Positions 51,534 through 61,791 are shown, counted from the stretch's first letter. The stretch: 64,000 nucleotides of DNA from CAYWWY01 sp964462525 (GCA_964462525.1 CAYWWY010000001.1:1-64000), one strand, 5' to 3'. Translations and numbers: made by a program. Notes: a model not told the origin generated them from the letters alone.

Positions 51534-54022
51534 TTCACACTCGCGAGAGTTTTTCCTGATTTGCTCACTCGTTTGCGGGGCGCGCCTTTTTTGAATACAA
51601 TCTCCCCCTTTTGGTTCGCAGAGATGACAACCCGATCCAGACTTTGGAATCTTTTCTGAAGTATGGCTTCAGATAGGGGATCTTCAACAAGTTTTTGTAT
51701 GATTCGTTTCAAAGGCCTGGCACCATAGATTGGATCAAATCCTTTTTCCATTAAAAGCTCTTTCGCATTTTTGGTTAGGGAAAGAGTCATATTCTTCTCT
51801 TTCATTCTCTGCCCTACTTCGCTTATGAGAATATTCACAATCGCTCTCATATGGTCTCGGGATAGTTGGTGAAATACAATGGTTTCGTCCAACCGGTTTA
51901 AGAATTCAGGGCGGAAGGTCTTTTTAACCTCTTCCATCACTGTGGTCTTCATATCGCGGTAGCTCCCGTCGTCTGAATGATCGATCCCAAAACCCATCGT
52001 GTGTTTTGACTTGCTGATGATCTCTCCGCCTATGTTGCTAGTCATAATCAGTATAGTGTTTCTGAAGTCCACGATTCGACCTTGGGAGTCCGTAAGTCGT
52101 CCGTCGTCCATGATCTGAAGGAGAATATTGAAGGTATCAGGGTGCGCTTTCTCGATCTCATCGAGAAGAATGGCAGAAAAGGGTCTCCTTCGAACCGCTT
52201 CAGTTAAAGTGCCTCCTTCTTCATAACCAACATATCCAGGAGGAGCCCCAATGAGACGGGAAACAGAAAATCGTTCCATATACTCAGACATATCAAAACG
52301 AAGCAATGCCTTTTCATCACCAAAGAGGTATTCGGCTAGGGTTTTGGCCAATTCAGTCTTTCCGACCCCTGTTGGGCCCAAAAATAGAAAGGAACCAACC
52401 GGTCTTTTGGGATCTTTCAATCCGCTTCTTGCTCTTCTGATCGAACGAGAGATCGCTTCGATCGGTTCATTTTGACCGACCACTCGAACATGCAAAGCTT
52501 CCTCCAATCGAAGCAATTTCGCCATTTCATCTTGGGCTACACGAGTCAATGGGATTCCAGTCCAACTAGAGATCACTCTTGCCACATCGTCCATCCCCAC
52601 CGTTTCGATACGTGAATCAGCTTCAATCTTCCATGCTTGGTATTTCTGGTTATATAATAGGGCTTTTTCCCTTTCTTCTTCCTGCATTTTTTTGGCACTA
52701 AGAAAGTCCTGTTGTTGTGCGGCTATTTTTCTTTTGTTCCGAAGCATCTGGAGGTTTTCAGCATCTGATTTTAGCTCTTCGGGAATGGTAACAGTCATAA
52801 GCCGCTTTCGGGCACCCGCCTCATCAATCACATCTATTGCCATATCCGGAAGAAAATGATCGGTGATGTATGCTTTTGAAAGCTTTACAGCATCTTCTAG
52901 AGCTTCTTGGGTGTATTGGACTTTGTGGTGCAGTTCATATTTCTCTTTGAGCCCTTGCAAAATGTCCAATGTTTCTTTGGTCGTCGGTTCTTGGACATAG
53001 ATCTTCTGAAACCGCCGTTCTAATGCCGCGTCTTTTTCGATATACTTCCGATATTCGTCTGGAGTCGTAGCGCCAATACATCGGATATCTCCATTCGCCA
53101 AAGAAGGTTTCAGTATGTTCGAAGCGTCAACTGCACCCTCTGCAGCCCCTGCGCCAACGATTGTATGGAGTTCGTCAATAAATAAGACAATATTGGGATC
53201 TTTTTTTACAATCTGGATCATCTTCTTTATTCTTTTTTCAAACTCACCCCTATACTTGGTTCCCGCAACAAGAGAAGCAATGTCTAAAGAAAAAACAACC
53301 TTGTTCTTGAGCATTTCTGGGACTTCCTCTCGAACGATCCGCTCAACAAGCCCTTCCACGATCGCGGTTTTACCCACTCCGGGTTCCCCCATTAGAACTG
53401 GATTGTTCTTCTTCCGGCGAACCAACACTTGCATCATTCGCTCGATCTCTGTGTGCCTTCCAATTACGGGATCTAAAGATCCTTTTTTTGCAAGTTCGTT
53501 CAAACTCTCTCCATAATCCTCCAATTGTTTGATCAAAGCAGCTGTTTGGTTTGGAGACTGTGTTTTTTCGTTTCCAGTATCCGGATTCAGTCGAGACATT
53601 AACTCACGGGCGACAGTTGTCGAATCAACATTCAGTGATTGAAGGGCGCGGACAATGCCGTTTTGCCCGTCCCTAAGAGCAGCTAGGAAAATGTGCTCCA
53701 TGGCAATATGAGATTGACCAAACATTTTTGCTTCTTCAATGGAAAGCTCCAAAATCCTTCTCATGGAATCCGATACAGTTGGTGACATGGCCAAGATATT
53801 CCTCATTCCTCGACCCAAAGTTTGGATCACAGAATTCCGGATTGCTGTATATTCAATTCCATATTGACCATGGATAATCTCTGTCACCATATTGTTTGGG
53901 TCTTTCAAAACAGCCAGTAAAAAATGTTCGGGATCAATTTTGGAATGACCCAACGCTTCTGCTTCTCGCTGAGAATTGAGAAAAGTTTCTGCAGCTTTAT
54001 TCGTGAATTTGTCAAAAAACAT
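51530..54022 (-). CDS. clpC: ATP-dependent Clp protease ATPase subunit ClpC
   Basis: The 830-residue protein has a Clp N-domain (1-145), AAA-1 with GEPGVGKTAI, a ClpC-size middle domain with a UVR-like stretch (QQQDFLSAKKMQEEEREKALL), AAA-2 with GPTGVGKTELAKTLAE and Walker B ILLDEIEKAH, and a basic C-terminus. It unfolds proteins for ClpP; ClpP and adaptors (McsA/B) are not in this window. The start ATG 54022 follows a perfect GGAGGTGA; upstream in-frame ATG codons are rejected. A dyad next to the promoter may bind a heat-shock regulator. Confidence 0.96.
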   Translation of the reverse strand: MFFDKFTNKAAETFLNSQREAEALGHSKIDPEHFLLAVLKDPNNMVTEIIHGQYGIEYTAIRNSVIQTLGRGMRNILAMSPTVSDSMRRILELSIEEAKMFGQSHIAMEHIFLAALRDGQNGIVRALQSLNVDSTTVARELMSRLNPDTGNEKTQSPNQTAALIKQLEDYGESLNELAKKGSLDPVIGRHTEIERMMQVLVRRKKNNPVLMGEPGVGKTAIVEGLVERIVREEVPEMLKNKVVFSLDIASLVAGTKYRGEFEKRIKKMIQIVKKDPNIVLFIDELHTIVGAGAAEGAVDASNILKPSLANGDIRCIGATTPDEYRKYIEKDAALERRFQKIYVQEPTTKETLDILQGLKEKYELHHKVQYTQEALEDAVKLSKAYITDHFLPDMAIDVIDEAGARKRLMTVTIPEELKSDAENLQMLRNKRKIAAQQQDFLSAKKMQEEEREKALLYNQKYQAWKIEADSRIETVGMDDVARVISSWTGIPLTRVAQDEMAKLLRLEEALHVRVVGQNEPIEAISRSIRRARSGLKDPKRPVGSFLFLGPTGVGKTELAKTLAEYLFGDEKALLRFDMSEYMERFSVSRLIGAPPGYVGYEEGGTLTEAVRRRPFSAILLDEIEKAHPDTFNILLQIMDDGRLTDSQGRIVDFRNTILIMTSNIGGEIISKSKHTMGFGIDHSDDGSYRDMKTTVMEEVKKTFRPEFLNRLDETIVFHQLSRDHMRAIVNILISEVGQRMKEKNMTLSLTKNAKELLMEKGFDPIYGARPLKRIIQKLVEDPLSEAILQKRFQSLDRVVISANQKGEIVFKKGAPRKRVSKSGKTLASVK

Positions 54023-54099
54023 GATCGAATCACCTCCAATAAAAACCACGCAAACGTGAATCATTTGCTCTGTATTAGCATTTGTGACGCAAAGGGCGA

Positions 54100-54135
54100 T
54101 GTGAGAATTCACATTATCTGCCCGTATTATACCAC
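54100..54135 (-). promoter_or_regulatory. clpC promoter with adjacent dyad
   Basis: On the minus strand an extended -10 TGGTATAAT (54135-54127) is followed 11 bases later by ATGTGA-ATTC-TCACAT (54115-54100). The dyad sits at the likely start site, where a repressor would act. It does not match CIRCE or the CtsR heptad repeat. Confidence 0.5.
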
Positions 54136-54168
54136 GCAGGACGATGTTTTAATGAGAAAATGGGCCGA

Positions 54169-56718
54169 TCATGAATCTGAGTCAAGATCGGAAGCATCGA
54201 AGATGGTTAACTGTTGATCGGAAATCCTCCTTCGTGTTCGCGCGCTTTTTTTTACGTGTTCAAGCTCTCTTTCACCCAAAACACGAACCCTCTCTTTTAG
54301 ATGGTTTTCTCGAGTGATAGCATCCAAAACCTCTGCAGCTCTTTCCACTACATGAGAAGGCAAACCAGCTATTCTCGCAACTTCGATTCCATAACTCTTA
54401 TCTGAAGTTCCAGGTTCTACCTGGTGAAGAAAGATCACTTCTCCTTCCTCCTCGAGAACTTTAACCCGCATATTGACAATCCCAGGATAGACTGTTGCCA
54501 ATTCAGTCAACTCGTTATAATGCGTCGCAAACAAGCAAAAGGGGGAAAGGACAGAATGAAGGTATTCCGATACAGCCCAAGCAATGCTGATTCCGTCATA
54601 CGTACTGGTACCTCTGCCTACTTCGTCTAGGAGAACGAGAGACTGCTCAGTTGCGTGATGCAAAATAGCAGCGGTTTCACTCATCTCCACCAAAAAAGTG
54701 GACTTTCCGGATGCAATATCATCACGTGCGCCAATTCTTGAAAAGACTCGGTCGACTACAGGGAGTATGGCTTTTTGCGCGGGGACAAAGCTTCCCATTT
54801 GAGCCATTACGCAAATAAGAGCGGATTGGCGAAGAAAGGTAGATTTTCCCGACATGTTGGGACCTGTAAGGATCACAAACCGTTCCTTCCCGCACATTAG
54901 AAGATCATTTGGGTGGAAGTGTTCTTCTTCAATCTCCAACACCGGGTGGCGTCCTTGATGGATTTCGATTTTTGGAGTCTGAGTGAATATGGGTCGGCAG
55001 TAGCCAAATTGCAAAGCGGATCGAGCAAAGCCTTGAAGAACATCAATTGTGGCTAAGGCTGTGCTTAGTAGATACAAAGGTTCGTGATATGCCGTGATTT
55101 CCGTTATTACTCTCTCAATGGCAGTATGCTCAAGGCGAGAAACCCATTCACGTGCATGGGTAATCTTCTCTTCCAACTCTTGAAGGTTTTTTGTGGTATA
55201 CCGTTCATTTGAAACCAAAGTCTGTTTTCGAATGTAATCGTCAGGGACTCTTGCCATCTGAGCTTTTGAAACCTCAATATAAAAGCCATAAACATTGTTA
55301 TGACCAATCTTCAAAGAGGAAATTTTGGTTCGAGCGCGTTCTGCAGATTCCATTGAAAGAAGTCGTTCATCGGTTTTGATCATAAGGTCCCGATATTCGT
55401 CTAATCCATCGTCAAATCCGATCTCGATGGTTTTCCCATCCCCCAAATGACCGGAAGGGTCCTGCTTTAGCGCCGTTTTGAGATATTGAGATAGCTTAGG
55501 CATAGGATCTAACCAGGAGATGAGAGAACGGTGCAAAAACGAGTAGGATGGATTATAATCAAAGAGCGTTAGCATTGAATCATGAAGCGCAGGAACCTGA
55601 GATAAGGTCTTTCTCAGAAAGACCAAGTCTTTTACTGACGATTTATTCAGCTGCAACCGGACAATGATCCGGGCAAGGTCATAGGTCTCCTCCAGAGCTA
55701 AAGATATTGAGTCCAACCCTTGGGGATTCTCAAGAAACCCTTGAACAAGGTCCTGTCGCTCCTGGATTTCCGCAAGATCCCGAATAGGAGCGTGGATCCA
55801 GGTTCGAAGAAGCCGCGCTCCTGCAGCAGTTTTACACCGATTCATGTGTTGAAACAGGCTTCTGCCTTTACCGTTGCCTCTTTTTTGAGGAAGAAGGTCA
55901 AGGTTTTCTTGAGTTGCTGCGTCGATCCCCATAAACTCATCGGAACGGATTAGTTTTGGGGGGGTAATCGTTGTACTGAGGCTTAGTTTTTGGTAATCCA
56001 TGTATTTTACAGTGGCAGCTAGAGCAATAAGTGCTTCTTTGGGATACTCCAAGAAATCAGTGTTATGCAAACGGCTTCCCTTGGAAGAACATGCTTTTCG
56101 CACCTCTTCCGAGGCTTTGGAAGGATTAAAGTACCAACTGGGAAGGAGTTCGATAAACATTCCGGGTAAAGCCTTTGATAGATGGTCTTTGCGATATTCC
56201 CATTGCCTCCCTTCCGATAAAAGAACTTGAGAAGGACGGTATTGGCAAAGCCGATCGATCACTTCTTCCCAAGTTTCATGGATAAAGATCATCCCGTGAT
56301 TCTGAGAAATATCAAGAAAAAGGATTGAAAAGCAGTTTCCTTCTACAATGCAAGCCAGAAAAGAAGCGTCTCCTTGTTCAAGAAGACCATCTTCAATAAC
56401 TGTCCCTGGGGTGACAACGCGTGTTACATCCCGTTTCACAATACCCTTTGCTTGCGCAGGATCTTCAATCTGATCGCAAATAGCCACTTTATACCCTGCA
56501 GTGATGAGTTTTTTCAAGTACGGATCCAGAGCATGATAGGGAATCCCAGCCATTGGGATGGAGTTTCGAGAGGTGAGAACCAATTGAAGCGTTCTAGATA
56601 GGATATTTGCGTCTTCGAGAAACCCTTCGTAGAAGTCACCTAAGCGAAAGAGGAGAATACTGTCGGGATACCGTGCTTTGATCTCATGATACTGGCGCAT
56701 CATGGGTGTCAGTTTCAA
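54169..56718 (-). CDS. mutS: DNA mismatch repair protein MutS
   Basis: The 849-residue protein has the mismatch-binding domain (LLFRLGDFYEGFLEDA, with the Phe-x-Glu pair as FYE), the connector, lever and clamp domains and an ATPase with LTGPNMSGKSTFLRQ, LLDEVGRGTSTYDG and FATHYNELT. It is full length. The start is TTG 56718, which overlaps the miaB stop (TTGA) and follows AAGGGGTGG. It is the last gene of the pduL operon. No mutL gene is adjacent. Confidence 0.97.
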   Translation of the reverse strand: MKLTPMMRQYHEIKARYPDSILLFRLGDFYEGFLEDANILSRTLQLVLTSRNSIPMAGIPYHALDPYLKKLITAGYKVAICDQIEDPAQAKGIVKRDVTRVVTPGTVIEDGLLEQGDASFLACIVEGNCFSILFLDISQNHGMIFIHETWEEVIDRLCQYRPSQVLLSEGRQWEYRKDHLSKALPGMFIELLPSWYFNPSKASEEVRKACSSKGSRLHNTDFLEYPKEALIALAATVKYMDYQKLSLSTTITPPKLIRSDEFMGIDAATQENLDLLPQKRGNGKGRSLFQHMNRCKTAAGARLLRTWIHAPIRDLAEIQERQDLVQGFLENPQGLDSISLALEETYDLARIIVRLQLNKSSVKDLVFLRKTLSQVPALHDSMLTLFDYNPSYSFLHRSLISWLDPMPKLSQYLKTALKQDPSGHLGDGKTIEIGFDDGLDEYRDLMIKTDERLLSMESAERARTKISSLKIGHNNVYGFYIEVSKAQMARVPDDYIRKQTLVSNERYTTKNLQELEEKITHAREWVSRLEHTAIERVITEITAYHEPLYLLSTALATIDVLQGFARSALQFGYCRPIFTQTPKIEIHQGRHPVLEIEEEHFHPNDLLMCGKERFVILTGPNMSGKSTFLRQSALICVMAQMGSFVPAQKAILPVVDRVFSRIGARDDIASGKSTFLVEMSETAAILHHATEQSLVLLDEVGRGTSTYDGISIAWAVSEYLHSVLSPFCLFATHYNELTELATVYPGIVNMRVKVLEEEGEVIFLHQVEPGTSDKSYGIEVARIAGLPSHVVERAAEVLDAITRENHLKERVRVLGERELEHVKKSARTRRRISDQQLTIFDASDLDSDS

Positions 56719-58043
56719 ACAGCCACCCCTTCCATAATGCTTCCATACAATGGTCCAGCCGTTGTCTTTTCGATTCTCACGCGTACGCGTTTTCCCGCTT
56801 CTTCTGGCGTGGCCGGGAAAATGACGATTTTGTTTTGATTGGTTCTTCCGTAATATAAACTGCTTGCAGGTTTAATCTGTGATTCGACCATTACCTCAAC
56901 AGAAGCACCCAAAAATGGTTTGTTGGTTTCAGCGTTGATGGATTTTTGAAGCTCAAGGAGAAAACGGAGCCTTCGATTTTTTTCACATTCTGATACATCG
57001 TTCAAATACTTTTCTGCAGCTACGGTTCTAGGCCGGGGAGAAAACATAGCCAGATTCAATCGTTCAAACCGCGCTTCTCGAACTAGGGAAACGGTTTCTC
57101 CAAAATCGGATTCGCTTTCCGTGGGAAATCCTACTATTACATCGCTACTGATCGATGCATCAGGGATCCGATTTCGAATCGACTTGAGGAGATCTAAGTA
57201 TTCCAAACGGGAGTACCGTCGATTCATCTTCTTCAAAATGGAATCACTCCCCGATTGAACAGGTAAGTGAATCGAACGAGCGATTTTTGGGATTGAGGCG
57301 ATGGTATCGATTAACTCTGATGTAAAGTCACTCGGATACGAAGTCATGAACCAAATGCGCTCAATCCCTTCAATTTTGGAGGCTTCTGCTAATAATGTGG
57401 AAAATCGCGCATTGTCCTCGGGGCGGTCTGAACCATAGGCGTCCACGTTCTGCCCCAGAAAGGTGATCTCCTGGGTACCTTCTTTGGCCCAACGGGTTAC
57501 TTCACAAAGAATATCGCTCATTTGGCGGCTTTTTTCTCTCCCTCGGGCGTATGGAACGACACAATAGGAGCAGAAACGATCACAACCATGGATTATCGTA
57601 ATCCAAGCATGGTGTGGGCTTTTCCGAAGCCTAGGAATCTGCGATTGAATCTCTGGCACCCCATCCGCCACGGAGAATGACTGTTTCCCCATGGATGCTT
57701 TCGAGATCATCCCGGGAAGTTGATCCAAAGATCGGGTACCAAGAGCGAAGTCAACTCCTTTTCGTTGAAGGATCCGTTCCTTTTCAATCTCTACAACACA
57801 ACCTGTTACGCCAACGATTGTTTGAGAACGAAGCTTCTTTTCATGATAAGCTCTCCCAATCATGCCATATGCCTTATTCACCGCTTTTTCCCTGATCGCG
57901 CAAGTGTTGATGATGATCAGATCAGCTTGGACAAGCTTGTCGACTGGGTGGTATCCCATATTCATTAGGATGCCTCCCATGACTTCCGAGTCATGGACAT
58001 TCATTTGGCATCCATATGTTTCAATCCAGAACCCCTTAGACAA
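56715..58043 (-). CDS. miaB: tRNA-2-methylthio-N6-dimethylallyladenosine synthase
   Basis: The 442-residue protein has the UPF0004 domain (IETYGCQMNVHDSE, NTCAIREKA, GVTGCVVE) holding one cluster, the radical SAM motif C-S-Y-C in GCDRFCSYCVVPYARGREKSR and a TRAM domain at the C-terminus. It adds a methylthio group at A37 of tRNAs. In many bacteria miaB is upstream of mutS, as here. Its start overlaps the upstream membrane-protein gene by eight bases. Confidence 0.96.
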   Translation of the reverse strand: MSKGFWIETYGCQMNVHDSEVMGGILMNMGYHPVDKLVQADLIIINTCAIREKAVNKAYGMIGRAYHEKKLRSQTIVGVTGCVVEIEKERILQRKGVDFALGTRSLDQLPGMISKASMGKQSFSVADGVPEIQSQIPRLRKSPHHAWITIIHGCDRFCSYCVVPYARGREKSRQMSDILCEVTRWAKEGTQEITFLGQNVDAYGSDRPEDNARFSTLLAEASKIEGIERIWFMTSYPSDFTSELIDTIASIPKIARSIHLPVQSGSDSILKKMNRRYSRLEYLDLLKSIRNRIPDASISSDVIVGFPTESESDFGETVSLVREARFERLNLAMFSPRPRTVAAEKYLNDVSECEKNRRLRFLLELQKSINAETNKPFLGASVEVMVESQIKPASSLYYGRTNQNKIVIFPATPEEAGKRVRVRIEKTTAGPLYGSIMEGVAV

Positions 58044-58656
58044 AACGGGCGTTCACCTTTTCACCATCTCTTGAGGAAACATATACCCGAACTTTGTCCA
58101 AGTCATGATGGGTGATTATCTCCTTAATTACTGAAAAAGAAAGCTTATAATGTTGCTTGTTGATCTTCACAGAAAAATCTTTACCCCAAGAAAACCATTT
58201 CCCTAGGAATATTAAGAAAAGAGGAATTCGCACAGTTATTTCAGTACCCGAAGCCTTTTCGTCAAGATCAAACCGAAGCGATCGAATCCAAGTATGAGAC
58301 CTTTTCGACAGAAGATACTTCATTTTTTCCGCCAATCCTTCCAAATCTTCGGTCTTCTCAACTTGCTCCAAAAGATTATAGATTTCAAGGTCGGGATCAT
58401 TTTCATAGTTGAGCACATACTTGTACAGGAATAAAATACCGAGATAAATCACAAACCAAAAAGACCCCGTCCCCCAACCGAGCAAAGCGAGGAATAGAAT
58501 ACCGATGATTGGGATAAAAACAAAGCGAATAATCGTCGAAACATTTTTGCCTTTATGACGAATGCTTACACTACATTCAATCGCCCAATATGCGATGAGA
58601 AGAGCCACTTGGACAATCCAAAACAGGATTTGAAGGATAATGATGAATACTTGCAT
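58036..58656 (-). CDS. Unrecognised membrane protein upstream of miaB
   Basis: The 206-residue protein begins with membrane segments at about 4-24, 43-60 and 64-80, then a cytoplasmic or external part of about 120 residues (NYENDPDLEIYNLLEQVEK, TEITVRIPLFLIFLGKWF, FSVIKEIITHHDLDKVRVYV). The latter part may hold a short hydrophobic stretch. I do not recognise a family. GGGAGGGGAAGG precedes ATG 58656. It sits 16 bases after hutI and overlaps miaB, so it is within the same transcript. Confidence 0.7.
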   Translation of the reverse strand: MQVFIIILQILFWIVQVALLIAYWAIECSVSIRHKGKNVSTIIRFVFIPIIGILFLALLGWGTGSFWFVIYLGILFLYKYVLNYENDPDLEIYNLLEQVEKTEDLEGLAEKMKYLLSKRSHTWIRSLRFDLDEKASGTEITVRIPLFLIFLGKWFSWGKDFSVKINKQHYKLSFSVIKEIITHHDLDKVRVYVSSRDGEKVNARFV

Positions 58657-58672
58657 ACCTTCCCCTCCCTTT

Positions 58673-59950
58673 CTATGGGTTGTTTTTTCTTTCGTTCTCT
58701 GCTTCTATCCGTCCATTAACGGGAAATAATTGATCTTCAATGAATACCATGATAATCCGGTCGTGACCAGGAAGATAGGGAAATGCTGCATAATCCGGAA
58801 GGTCCCATAGAATCAAATGGGCTTTTTTCCCTTCTTCTACCGTTCCGTATGATTGCGAAATTCCGAGTGCTGCAGAAGCATTGAGCGTCATCGCAGTGAG
58901 AATCTCTGCGGAGGTCATTTGAAAGTGATTGGCAGCCAAGTTGGCGATCAGAGAAGGGGCAAGAATTGGGCAGGAGCCAGGGTTGAAATCAGTAGCCAAA
59001 GCGACGGCCGCTCCTTTGTCGATTAGTTTTCTCGCAGGAGCAAAGGGTTTTTTAAGAAAGAAACTGGTTCCAGGAAGCAAGACAGCGACAGTTTGGGATT
59101 TTGAGAGCGTTTGGATCCCTGCTTCTGAAACCTGAATTAGGTGTTCGACTGATAATGCCCCCAACTCGCATCCGAGGATGCTTCCTCCAAGAAAAACAAT
59201 CTCTTCTGCATGGATCTTTAGGTCGAAGCCTAGTTCTTTGGCTCGTTCCAAAAACCGTCGGCTTTGTGTTAGATTAAATACCCCTTCTTCACAAAAAATA
59301 TCAACGCACATTCTTTGCGGGAAACGAGCCAATACTTCAGGGAGCATCTCAAGGATGACTGCATCTAAGTATTCATCAGCATTTAAATACTCTTTGGGGA
59401 TTGCATGGGCTCCAAGGAAGGTCATGCATACCTTCTGAGGGATCATATGATCGATTCTTTGAAGGGCATACAATTGTTTGATCTCAGCGTCGGTACTCAA
59501 TCCATAACCCGACTTTCCTTCAAATACAGTTACCCCATGATGAAGCATGGAACGAGCGAAAGGTAGGTTAAATCTAACTATCTCATCGATTGAAGCATTT
59601 CGCACTTGCTGGGTAGAGTTCAAAATGCCTCCTCCTGATTTCATAATCTCCATATAGCTCTTTCCCTGGGCTCTTTGGTAGAATTCCTTATGACGAAACC
59701 CAAAAAACGGGATATGAGTGTGGGGGTCAATAATCCCAGGCGTTGCGACTGCACTTCGCGCATCGATAAGTTGATAGTCCTTCCAGGGAGGCGTTTGGCT
59801 TTTGGTGGGAAGAATTTTTTGGATTAACCCATCTCGAATCCAGACATCTACATCGTTCCATTCTTTGACTACAGACATCTCCGGCCCATGGGCTGCTTTG
59901 CTTCCTATTGGAGTCACCAATTGACCAATATTTTGAATAACTATGCTCAT
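58673..59950 (-). CDS. hutI: Imidazolonepropionase
   Basis: The 425-residue protein has amidohydrolase motifs of HutI: GIIDPHTHIPFFGFRHKEF, EGKSGYGLSTDAEIK, KIHAEEIVFLGGS, and ALATDFNPGSCPILAPSL. It opens the ring of imidazolonepropionate to N-formimino-glutamate in histidine degradation. The start overlaps the nagA stop (ATGA). No other hut gene (hutH, hutU, hutG) is in this window, so the pathway must be encoded elsewhere or the enzyme has another substrate. Confidence 0.93.
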   Translation of the reverse strand: MSIVIQNIGQLVTPIGSKAAHGPEMSVVKEWNDVDVWIRDGLIQKILPTKSQTPPWKDYQLIDARSAVATPGIIDPHTHIPFFGFRHKEFYQRAQGKSYMEIMKSGGGILNSTQQVRNASIDEIVRFNLPFARSMLHHGVTVFEGKSGYGLSTDAEIKQLYALQRIDHMIPQKVCMTFLGAHAIPKEYLNADEYLDAVILEMLPEVLARFPQRMCVDIFCEEGVFNLTQSRRFLERAKELGFDLKIHAEEIVFLGGSILGCELGALSVEHLIQVSEAGIQTLSKSQTVAVLLPGTSFFLKKPFAPARKLIDKGAAVALATDFNPGSCPILAPSLIANLAANHFQMTSAEILTAMTLNASAALGISQSYGTVEEGKKAHLILWDLPDYAAFPYLPGHDRIIMVFIEDQLFPVNGRIEAENERKNNP

Positions 59951-61080
59951 GGATGAAGCGCTCCAAACACAGTTTTTCCTCCTTTGATCGTAGCAACTAC
60001 AGTGAGATCCGGCGAGAGAATGGCCATATCAGCGGGCTGACCTAGATCGATCCATCCTTCTTCCAATCCCGCGCTGTTGGCAGGGGTTGCGGTTGCTGAT
60101 CCAATAATCTTCGATAAAGAGAGGCCGGTTATTTCTCGTACATTCTTCAACGCTTGATCCATTGTTAAGGTGGATCCGGCCAATGTTCCATCGGCTAACC
60201 GACAACCGTCTGGGCCTACTTGAACTTCGAGCTCTCCCAAGGTATAGGTCCCGTGAGGTAGACCTGTAGCTCTCATGGAATCAGTAATTAAGACAATTTG
60301 ATCTGGATCTTTCGCCTGGAAAACCAAACGAATCATCCCTTCACAGACATGAAGACGATCACAGACCAATTCCACAAACGCCTTAGTGAGCAATCCTGCT
60401 CCAGAAGCGGATGGTTCACGATGATGAAGCCCGCCCATTGCGTTGAAAAGGTGGGTAAACCGGTCGGCTCCTTGATCAATTGCCTGCAGACATTGACCAT
60501 AGGTAGCGTTGGTATGACCAATCGATACATGAACTCCTTCTTTTCGGAGTAACGGGATCATCATTGAATTCTCAGGAATTTCTGGCGCGAGGGTAATAAT
60601 CCGAATCAGATCCAAGTATTGAAGCAAGCTATTCCATTCATCTTGGCAAAAAGGACGGATCAGTGACTCCTGATGCGCTCCTTTCTTTTCGGGGTTTAAA
60701 TAGGGCCCTTCCAAGTGCACGCCAACAATCGAAGTGTTTTCATACGCCTGCATATAAGCCCGTACCGTCTCAAGGATCGAGACGATCTGATCATGAGGAA
60801 TGGACAAGGTTGTTGGAAGAAACCGGGTAACCCCCTTGGAGTATAAATAGTTTTCGATCTCGCGTAAAGAATCCTTGGTGTTATCGCAGGTATCATAACC
60901 AGCAGCCCCATGGATATGCACATCGACGAATCCGGGAACAAGGTAGTATCCATCCCAATCGGGGCCTTCTTTTAATGTCCCCTTGTACTTTTCGATTGTT
61001 TGGATTCGCTGATTATAAGTAACTGATACATGAGGGATTTCCATCCCTTTCTGGAGCAAGCAGATGTTTCGGATAAGCAA
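59947..61080 (-). CDS. nagA: N-acetylglucosamine-6-phosphate deacetylase
   Basis: The 377-residue protein has NagA motifs: LVPGFVDVHIHGAAGYDT, GVHLEGPYLNPEKKGAH (Glu metal ligand), HVSIGHTNATYGQ, THLFNAMGGLHHREP, and LITDSMRATG with the catalytic Asp. It removes acetate from GlcNAc-6-P. The start is TTG 61080 with GGAGG six bases before. It lies between rsmG and hutI. The SIS-type enzyme at 5161-6219 could act next in the same route. Confidence 0.95.
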   Translation of the reverse strand: MLIRNICLLQKGMEIPHVSVTYNQRIQTIEKYKGTLKEGPDWDGYYLVPGFVDVHIHGAAGYDTCDNTKDSLREIENYLYSKGVTRFLPTTLSIPHDQIVSILETVRAYMQAYENTSIVGVHLEGPYLNPEKKGAHQESLIRPFCQDEWNSLLQYLDLIRIITLAPEIPENSMMIPLLRKEGVHVSIGHTNATYGQCLQAIDQGADRFTHLFNAMGGLHHREPSASGAGLLTKAFVELVCDRLHVCEGMIRLVFQAKDPDQIVLITDSMRATGLPHGTYTLGELEVQVGPDGCRLADGTLAGSTLTMDQALKNVREITGLSLSKIIGSATATPANSAGLEEGWIDLGQPADMAILSPDLTVVATIKGGKTVFGALHP

Positions 61081-61092
61081 AAAAGACCTCCT

Positions 61093-61791
61093 TCAGATTG
61101 GTTTTTGTCGAGCTTTTCCGATGGATCTTGGATACTGAGGAGAAGTTTCTTTCGTCTTCTTGTAAACCAGCAGTACGCGTTCGAAAATTTGGTTCCATTT
61201 AAGTGTGTAGTGAATCTCCTGAACCAATTGATATTGAAAATGGTGAATACATCTCCTCGCTTCAGCTACCTCTTGCGGATAGTTTGGACCTTTGAAAGCG
61301 AAAACCAATCCACCCACTTTTACAATCGGAGCGGCATATTCCAACACAATCCGAAGCTGGTCAACTGCTCGAACAGCTACAACATCCATCGATTGTGGGC
61401 GTCCCATAGACTCCACACGTTGTTGAAGCACTTGAACATTATCTAACCCCAAACGGGATACAACGGATTTTAGGTATCGGGCTTTTTTTGTCTGGGATTC
61501 AATTAAGAAATAATCTGCTTTTGGGAACAAAAGACTCCATACCATTCCAGGAATCCCATTTCCGCTACCGATGTCAGCTACCTTCCCATTTAGAGTCAGG
61601 TTTTCTCGGACGATGGGAATCCATACATCGGCAATATGCTTTTCCCATATCTCGTCCCTGTTTTGAACCCGAATCAGGTTTTGACGGGAATTTTCTTCTT
61701 CCAAGCAATCGAGAAAGGGATCCAAAAAGGCTTTGAGTTGCTCCTTCTGATCTATGCTCCATTTGTTCGTAGAAGAGTATGGAGGATTCAA
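61093..61791 (-). CDS. rsmG: 16S rRNA m7G527 methyltransferase
   Basis: The 232-residue protein has the SAM motif VADIGSGNGIPGMVWSLLFP and the family patterns LIESQTKKARYLKSVV, VVAVRAVDQLRIVLEYA and FAFKGPN. It methylates G527 of 16S rRNA. The ORF extends upstream into pduL, but TTG 61791, seven bases after GAGGAG that overlaps the pduL stop, is the likely start. It is the second gene of the pduL operon and lies away from mnmG, its partner in many genomes. Confidence 0.92.
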   Translation of the reverse strand: MNPPYSSTNKWSIDQKEQLKAFLDPFLDCLEEENSRQNLIRVQNRDEIWEKHIADVWIPIVRENLTLNGKVADIGSGNGIPGMVWSLLFPKADYFLIESQTKKARYLKSVVSRLGLDNVQVLQQRVESMGRPQSMDVVAVRAVDQLRIVLEYAAPIVKVGGLVFAFKGPNYPQEVAEARRCIHHFQYQLVQEIHYTLKWNQIFERVLLVYKKTKETSPQYPRSIGKARQKPI

